From assembly GCA_902766875.1 (NCBI GenBank), contig CACXFI010000029.1:1-10585 (forward strand): a stretch of 10,585 nt of DNA. Direction: 5' to 3'. Below are positions 6,489 to 10,585 of this stretch, piece by piece. Source of the DNA: an uncultured Erysipelotrichaceae bacterium. GTDB taxonomy: Bacteria; Bacillota_I; Bacilli_A; RF39; UBA660. The translations under genes were made by a program, and so were the position numbers. How positions within the stretch are numbered: the first letter of the stretch is position 1; the number at the start of each line of letters is the position of its first letter. The notes beneath the pieces were generated by a model. That model was not told the DNA's origin. It was given only the letters and a program-made list of their open reading frames with translations, and did no database searches.

Positions 6489-7005
6489 ATAATTTTCTTA
6501 TTAATCTTTTCATAAATTTAGGTTTATTAAGTTCTTCCAAAGATTGAATAGTAATAAAGTTAGGATCTTCCTTAGGAGAAAATTTAACAGGAATGCCACC
6601 AGATTCTTTCCAATTATATAAATTCCAATCTGAATCATCAACTAATATAGAATTATGAGTATTAACCATAGTACTCTTATTACTATTTTTAGGGACAAAA
6701 ATAATAGGAATATCTTTATCATACTTTCTAATATATTCTACTTTAGCATCCATCTCATCAATTGAATTTATTTTTGGTAAAAATAGGGGATTATATAATC
6801 CTTCTTTTCTTATTTCTTTTATATTCTTAAATGGATTATTAATCTGAGGAGTAGTATCAAGTAATTTAACCCAATCTAAATTACTATAAAATTCTTTAGC
6901 TAAAGGATTCTCAAAAGATGTATCTATTCCTAATTCTTCTAACATCTTATAAGTAGTACTTATAGTATCTACTATAACACCATCAAAATCTATATATAAA
7001 TTCAT
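6487..7005 (-). CDS. HAD-superfamily 5'-nucleotidase-like phosphatase
   Basis: A 172-aa HAD protein. Motif I is DFDGVIVDT (D6 nucleophile, D8 acid/base). K110 in VPKNSNKS is a likely motif III lysine. Motif IV is VDDSDWNLYNW (D123, D124). The DDS-x2-N-x3-W pattern followed by a GG and a phenylalanine resembles 5'(3')-deoxyribonucleotidases and phage-type nucleotidases. The motif II Ser/Thr expected before KINS appears to be proline (P77), which could lower or alter activity. I start it at 7005, with AGGAGA at 7013-7018 seven bases upstream; a longer in-frame start at 7035 would place codons inside a palindromic operator. That operator matches the one in the NrtR-like promoter, so this gene is probably NrtR-controlled. 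Substrate is inferred only: a mononucleotide, perhaps NMN or NaMN. Confidence 0.8.
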   Translation of the reverse strand: MNLYIDFDGVIVDTISTTYKMLEELGIDTSFENPLAKEFYSNLDWVKLLDTTPQINNPFKNIKEIRKEGLYNPLFLPKINSIDEMDAKVEYIRKYDKDIPIIFVPKNSNKSTMVNTHNSILVDDSDWNLYNWKESGGIPVKFSPKEDPNFITIQSLEELNKPKFMKRLIRKL

Positions 7006-7012
7006 AACATCA

Positions 7013-7018
7013 TCTCCT
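7013..7018 (-). promoter_or_regulatory. ribosome binding site fixing the HAD start
   Basis: AGGAGA on the minus strand, seven bases before the ATG at 7005. It supports the 172-aa form. The upstream ATG at 7035 has no comparable site and lies within the operator. Confidence 0.75.
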
Positions 7019-7020
7019 AT

Positions 7021-7035
7021 GTGTATAAAATACAC
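7021..7035 (-). promoter_or_regulatory. palindromic operator upstream of the HAD gene (likely NrtR site)
   Basis: GTGTATAAAATACAC is a perfect inverted repeat (6-bp arms, 3-bp centre). Written as AGTGTA-N5-TACACA on the minus strand it matches the palindrome in the regulator's promoter in all but the final arm base and the centre. It lies two bases upstream of the Shine-Dalgarno sequence, just after a TATATAA stretch that could be the -10, a position where a repressor would block transcription. The promoter itself is not clear-cut. Confidence 0.65.
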
Positions 7036-7050
7036 TTTATATAATTTTTT

Positions 7051-7094
7051 AAAATGTATTTAAAGAGTACTTAAGTAATCTTAAAATACATTTT
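7051..7094. repeat. inverted repeat spanning the 3' end of the NrtR-like gene
   Basis: AAAATGTATTT (7051-7061) and AAATACATTTT (7084-7094) are perfectly complementary 11-base arms. The right arm covers the last codons of the regulator gene. Inside the 22-base loop lies a perfect 10-bp palindrome, TACTTAAGTA (7068-7077). No long T run follows on either strand, so this is at best a weak terminator. It could instead be a protein site or a processing hairpin. Confidence 0.5.
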
Positions 7095-7758
7095 TATTAT
7101 CTATCTCATCTTTAAATTTATATAATTTAGCAGGTTTATTACCCTTAAATCTTTTAGATTTATTAGTATCATATATAATATCCATACCTAATAGTTTTTT
7201 TCTAAAATTTCTTCTATCAAATTTCTTATTCAAAACAGTTTCATATGTATCTTGAAGTTCAGGTAGGGTAAAACCATCTGGAAATAAATTATTTAATATA
7301 TTAGAATTAACTATTTTATCTTTTAATTTATTTAAAGAATCATCTATTATTTCTCTATGATCATACGCTAATTCTTCTGGTATATTATTTATAGAAAAAT
7401 AATCAGCATCTATAGTCTTATTAGTAATTCTTTCTAATTTTAATCTCTCTATATCTATAACCCCTAAAAAAGATATACCAATCATTCTCATCAAATTAGA
7501 TCTATCTAATCTATCAAATATACCTATCTGTTCTAAAGATATATTAGACAGTCCCGTCTTTTCTCTTAATTCTCTAACAGCTCCATCTAATAACAATTCA
7601 TTATTATATAAAGCACCACCAGGTAAAGCCCAATATCCATTATAAGGATTATTACTTCTTCTAATTAATAATATCTTTACTTCGCCATTATCTACAGTAA
7701 ATAGAGTAGATATAACATGAATACCAATATTTTTATATAATTTATTTTTTATCTCCAT
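7081..7758 (-). CDS. nrtR: NrtR-type Nudix/winged-helix transcriptional regulator
   Basis: A 225-aa two-domain protein. Residues 10-130 are a Nudix fold. The Nudix box begins at G48 (GALYNNE to E54) and continues R62-E63-L64-R65-E66-K67-T68-G69-L70. The second Glu of the REUXEE core is Lys, so hydrolysis is probably lost. Residues 158-217 match the NrtR winged helix closely: FTLPELQDTYE, then the KKFDRRNFRKKLL block, ending PAKLYKF. NrtR proteins are repressors of NAD synthesis or salvage genes, released from DNA by ADP-ribose-type ligands. The start is supported by AGGAGA (7765-7770) seven bases upstream and a perfect promoter at 7782-7810 whose spacer is the probable operator, implying autorepression. 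The HAD gene lies 75 bases downstream with its own matching operator. Family call is strong; the regulon is inferred. Confidence 0.9.
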   Translation of the reverse strand: MEIKNKLYKNIGIHVISTLFTVDNGEVKILLIRRSNNPYNGYWALPGGALYNNELLLDGAVRELREKTGLSNISLEQIGIFDRLDRSNLMRMIGISFLGVIDIERLKLERITNKTIDADYFSINNIPEELAYDHREIIDDSLNKLKDKIVNSNILNNLFPDGFTLPELQDTYETVLNKKFDRRNFRKKLLGMDIIYDTNKSKRFKGNKPAKLYKFKDEIDNKNVF

Positions 7759-7781
7759 ATCAATTCTCCTATTACAATTAT

Positions 7782-7810
7782 ATTATAAGTGTAAAATATA
7801 CACTTGTCAA
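7782..7810 (-). promoter_or_regulatory. promoter of the NrtR-like gene with operator filling the spacer
   Basis: On the minus strand: TTGACA (7805-7810), a 17-base spacer, and TATAAT (7782-7787), both hexamers perfect. The spacer, AGTGTATATTTTACACT (7788-7804), is itself a palindrome with 6-bp arms AGTGTA/TACACT. A protein bound there would sit between the two polymerase contacts and block initiation. Transcription would start near 7775, about 16 bases before the ATG. Confidence 0.88.
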
Positions 7811-7839
7811 GCGAAATATAAAAAAATTATTAATAATGA

Positions 7840-7868
7840 TTTAATTTTTATCTCATTTATGTTATACT
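7840..7868 (+). promoter_or_regulatory. possible promoter of pyruvate phosphate dikinase
   Basis: TATACT (7863-7868) is a fair -10. TTTAAT (7840-7845) is a poor -35, 17 bases upstream. This would give a leader of about 17 bases. It does not overlap the divergent regulator promoter at 7782-7810, and I see no AGTGTA palindrome on this side. Confidence 0.4.
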
Positions 7869-7879
7869 TATTTAGAATA

Positions 7880-7886
7880 GGGAGGG
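7880..7886 (+). promoter_or_regulatory. ribosome binding site fixing the dikinase start
   Basis: GGGAGGG lies five bases before the ATG at 7892. An in-frame ATG at 7859 would lie upstream of the predicted transcription start and lacks such a site. Confidence 0.75.
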
Positions 7887-7891
7887 ATATC

Positions 7892-10519
7892 ATGACTAAG
7901 TATGTATATTCTTTTAATGAAGGAAATAAAGATATGAGAGAATTATTAGGAGGAAAAGGTGCTAATTTAGCTGAAATGAAAACTATTGGACTACCTGTAC
8001 CTGATGGTTTTACTATTACTACTGAGACATGTAATAAATATTATATAGATAATGAAAAAATTAATGAAAACATAATTAACGAAATATATAGCCATTTAAA
8101 AAAATTAGAAAAAAATACTCACAAACATTTTGGTAAAGTACATAATCCCTTATTAGTATCAGTAAGAAGTGGATCTCCAATTAGTATGCCAGGTATGATG
8201 GATACTATCTTAAATTTAGGGTTAAATGATGAAATAGTAGAAGAACTAGCTAAAACTAATAAAAGGTTTGCATATGATTCATATAGAAGACTTATCATGA
8301 TGTTTGCTGATGTCGTAAAAGGATATTCAAAATCATCATTTGAAAGAGAACTAGATAAATACAAAGAAAGAAAAAATTATACTAGTGACTTAGATCTAAA
8401 TGAAGATGATATGGAATATATAGCCAATGAATTTAAAAAAATATATTTAAATATAGTAGGGGAAGAATTCCCACAAGAAGCTAGAGTTCAATTAATAGAA
8501 GCAGTTAAAGCTGTATTCAGAAGTTGGAATAATGAAAGAGCTAGAATCTATAGAAAAATGAATGAAATACCAGATACTCTAGGAACTGCTGTTAATGTTC
8601 AAGAAATGGTATATGGTAATATGGGAGATAATTCAGGAACAGGAGTTGCTTTCACTAGAAATCCAGCTACTGGAGAAAACAAAGTTTATGGAGAATATCT
8701 AATTAATGCTCAAGGAGAAGATGTTGTAGCAGGAGTTAGAACTCCTGAACCAATAGATAAATTAAAATCTATGATGCCGGATGTCTATAAAGAATTCTTA
8801 GAAGTTTGTAAAAAATTAGAAACTCACTATAAAGATATGCAAGATATGGAATTTACTATTGAAAATGGTAAATTATATATGTTACAAACCAGAAATGCCA
8901 AAAGAACAGGGATGGCCTTTATAAAAGTAGCTGTTGATATGGTAAAAGAAGGATTATTAACAGAAGAAGAAGCTATCATGAAAGTAGACCCTAAAAGTGT
9001 AGATCAATTGTTACATAAAGCTTTCGATAAAAATGAATTAAATAAAGCTAAAGTAATTGCTAATGGTCTAGCTGCAAGCCCTGGAGCAGCAGCCGGTAGA
9101 ATCTATTTCACAGCTGAAGATGTAGCTGAAGCCGTAAAAAGAAAAGAAGATACTATCCTAGTTAGATTAGAAACATCTCCAGAAGATATCCAAGGAATGA
9201 ATGACGCTAATGGTATTTTAACAGTAAGAGGTGGAATGACCTCTCATGCTGCTGTAGTAGCAAGAGGTATGGGTAAATGTTGTGTTTCAGGTTGTGAAGA
9301 AATAACTGTTGATGAAGTACATAAAACTCTAATAACAAAAGATGGTACAGTCTATTCAGAAGGAGATTATATATCTCTAGATGGATCTACTGGAGCAGTA
9401 TATGAAGGAAAAATAGGAACAGTAGAACCAGAAATAAGTGGAGATTTCTCTAAATTCATGAAATGGGTAGATAACACTAGAACACTAAAAGTTATGACTA
9501 ACGCTGATACTCCAAGAGATACATTACAAGCTATAAAATTTGGAGCAGAAGGAATAGGATTATGTAGAACTGAGCATATGTTCTTTGAAAGTAGTAGAAT
9601 CCTAGCTGTAAGACAAATGATAGTAGCAAAAACTACAGAACAAAGAAAGAAAGCCTTAAACAAAATACTTCCAATGCAAAGAAAAGATTTTGAAGAAATG
9701 TTTACAGTTTTAAATGGTAAACCATTTACCATAAGATATTTAGATCCACCATTACATGAATTCTTACCTAAAGAAGATGCAGATATAAGATCTTTAGCTA
9801 AAGTATTAGGTATTACTTATCCTAGTTTAGTAGAAAGAATAAATGAATTAAAAGAATTTAACCCAATGATGGGACATAGAGGATGTAGATTAGATATAAC
9901 TTATCCAGAAATAGCCGAAATGCAAACAAGAGCTGTAATAGAAGCAAGTATTAATGTTAAAAATAAAGGCATTAAAGTTCACCCAGAAATAATGATACCT
10001 CTAGTAGGAGATATAAAAGAATTACAATTTGTAAAAGATATAGTAAATAAAACCGCCCAAGAAGTAATGGAACAAAAGGGTACCAAAGTAGATTACAAAG
10101 TAGGTACTATGATAGAAGTACCAAGAGCCACTATTTTATCTGATGAAATAGCCAAAGAAGCAGAATTCTTTAGTTATGGTACTAATGACTTAACCCAACT
10201 TACATATGGCTTCTCTAGAGATGATGCCTCTAAATATCTAAATGATTATTACACAAGAGGAATTTTTGAAAATGATCCATTCGCTCACCTAGATAAATAC
10301 GGAGTAGGTAAATTAATAGAAATATCTATAGAAAAAGCTAAAAAAGTAAATAAAGATATAACTCTAGGTATATGTGGTGAACATGGAGGAGATCCAAGTT
10401 CAATAGAATTCTGCCATAATGCAGGACTTACTTATGTATCATGTTCTCCATATAGAGTACCTATAGCAAGACTTGCAGCAGCCCAAGCTGCAATCAAGTC
10501 TAAAGGGCAGTCAAATTAG
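7892..10519 (+). CDS. ppdK: pyruvate, phosphate dikinase
   Basis: An 875-aa cytosolic enzyme that interconverts ATP, phosphate and pyruvate with AMP, pyrophosphate and phosphoenolpyruvate. It acts in PPi-linked glycolysis or PEP formation. The ATP-grasp domain (about 1-340) has GGKGANLAEM (K22), VRSGSPISMPGMMDT (R92) and LQTRNAKRT (R334). The central phosphohistidine domain has GGMTSHAAVVARG with catalytic H452 and the neighbouring T450. The C-terminal PEP/pyruvate barrel (about 530-870) has GLCRTEHMFF, GHRGCRLDITYPEI, SYGTNDLTQ and the active-site C828 in GICGEHGGDP. Positions are offset by three from the 874-aa Clostridium symbiosum enzyme (H455, C831), so it is complete. The last few residues, KGQSN, go slightly beyond the usual end and run into a GC-richer segment. 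No PPDK regulatory kinase is seen nearby. Confidence 0.97.
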   Translation: MTKYVYSFNEGNKDMRELLGGKGANLAEMKTIGLPVPDGFTITTETCNKYYIDNEKINENIINEIYSHLKKLEKNTHKHFGKVHNPLLVSVRSGSPISMPGMMDTILNLGLNDEIVEELAKTNKRFAYDSYRRLIMMFADVVKGYSKSSFERELDKYKERKNYTSDLDLNEDDMEYIANEFKKIYLNIVGEEFPQEARVQLIEAVKAVFRSWNNERARIYRKMNEIPDTLGTAVNVQEMVYGNMGDNSGTGVAFTRNPATGENKVYGEYLINAQGEDVVAGVRTPEPIDKLKSMMPDVYKEFLEVCKKLETHYKDMQDMEFTIENGKLYMLQTRNAKRTGMAFIKVAVDMVKEGLLTEEEAIMKVDPKSVDQLLHKAFDKNELNKAKVIANGLAASPGAAAGRIYFTAEDVAEAVKRKEDTILVRLETSPEDIQGMNDANGILTVRGGMTSHAAVVARGMGKCCVSGCEEITVDEVHKTLITKDGTVYSEGDYISLDGSTGAVYEGKIGTVEPEISGDFSKFMKWVDNTRTLKVMTNADTPRDTLQAIKFGAEGIGLCRTEHMFFESSRILAVRQMIVAKTTEQRKKALNKILPMQRKDFEEMFTVLNGKPFTIRYLDPPLHEFLPKEDADIRSLAKVLGITYPSLVERINELKEFNPMMGHRGCRLDITYPEIAEMQTRAVIEASINVKNKGIKVHPEIMIPLVGDIKELQFVKDIVNKTAQEVMEQKGTKVDYKVGTMIEVPRATILSDEIAKEAEFFSYGTNDLTQLTYGFSRDDASKYLNDYYTRGIFENDPFAHLDKYGVGKLIEISIEKAKKVNKDITLGICGEHGGDPSSIEFCHNAGLTYVSCSPYRVPIARLAAAQAAIKSKGQSN

Positions 10520-10532
10520 TGGACAACATGCA

Positions 10533-10560
10533 TCACTTCGGGACATATGTCCCAAAGTGA
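10533..10560. repeat. 28-bp imperfect inverted repeat downstream of the dikinase gene
   Basis: TCACTT (10533-10538) and AAGTGA (10555-10560) flank the perfect 14-bp palindrome GGGACATATGTCCC (10540-10553), with a single C/A mismatch at 10539/10554. The segment is clearly richer in G+C than its surroundings. No T run follows on either strand, so it is not a standard terminator. It may be an operator for the gene starting beyond the window, or the end of a small mobile or REP-like element. The last bases (GAAGG) could be the next gene's ribosome site. Confidence 0.75.
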
Positions 10561-10585
10561 AATAATAATGTAAAATATTAGAAGG

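Noticed and set aside
7859..7891. Eleven-residue upstream extension of the dikinase
   Set aside because: It overlaps the likely -10 and precedes the GGGAGGG ribosome site; family proteins begin at MTKYVYSF.
8264..8266. AGG reassigned from Arg, as reported in some Bacilli
   Set aside because: This AGG falls at the conserved Arg of the dikinase RFAYDSYRR block, so it is read as Arg here.
9367..9732. Antisense open frames inside the dikinase and other genes
   Set aside because: They lie wholly opposite strongly conserved coding sequence, lack ribosome sites and show no recognisable protein.

Overview
The window is very AT-rich bacterial DNA, roughly a quarter G+C by eye. It shows AGGAG-type ribosome sites, sigma-A-like promoters and compact intrinsic terminators. 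TGA is a stop codon here: it ends the small membrane gene at 2704-2955, and Trp is TGG. Arginine is AGA, rarely AGG, and I found no CGN arginine codon anywhere. Together with a NrtR-type regulator, pyruvate phosphate dikinase and Gram-positive-style glycolipid and U32 genes, this suggests a low-GC Firmicute of class Bacilli, possibly an uncultured gut lineage related to RF39/Erysipelotrichales. That placement is inference.

Layout, left to right. (1) The 3' end of a tRNA, probably Cys, is followed by its terminator and then a GT4 glycosyltransferase probably used for membrane glycolipids. (2) A single-gene unit encodes a DUF4190 membrane protein with a pilin-like outer part. (3) A single-gene unit encodes a two-repeat metal or metalloid permease. 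(4) A tightly overlapped four-gene operon holds a DUF1294 membrane protein (apparently leaderless), a U32 family protein with DUF3656-like middle region, an unrecognised 142-aa protein and a Xer tyrosine recombinase. (5) Facing it on the minus strand are a HAD-type nucleotidase-like gene and a NrtR-type Nudix/winged-helix regulator. (6) Divergent from the regulator is pyruvate phosphate dikinase. (7) A GC-richer inverted repeat lies after it, at the right edge.

The most interesting part is the regulator/HAD pair. A 17-bp palindrome, AGTGTA-N5-TACACT, exactly fills the spacer between a perfect TTGACA and a perfect TATAAT upstream of the NrtR-like gene. A near-identical palindrome sits two bases upstream of the HAD gene's ribosome site. 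This reads as an autoregulated local NrtR regulon that includes a putative nucleotidase. Because NrtR proteins control NAD metabolism, the HAD protein could act on a pyridine nucleotide, but that substrate is a hypothesis.

The remainder looks like ordinary chromosomal housekeeping. I saw no CRISPR array, no complete insertion sequence and no riboswitch. There is no gene-free stretch longer than about 135 bases.
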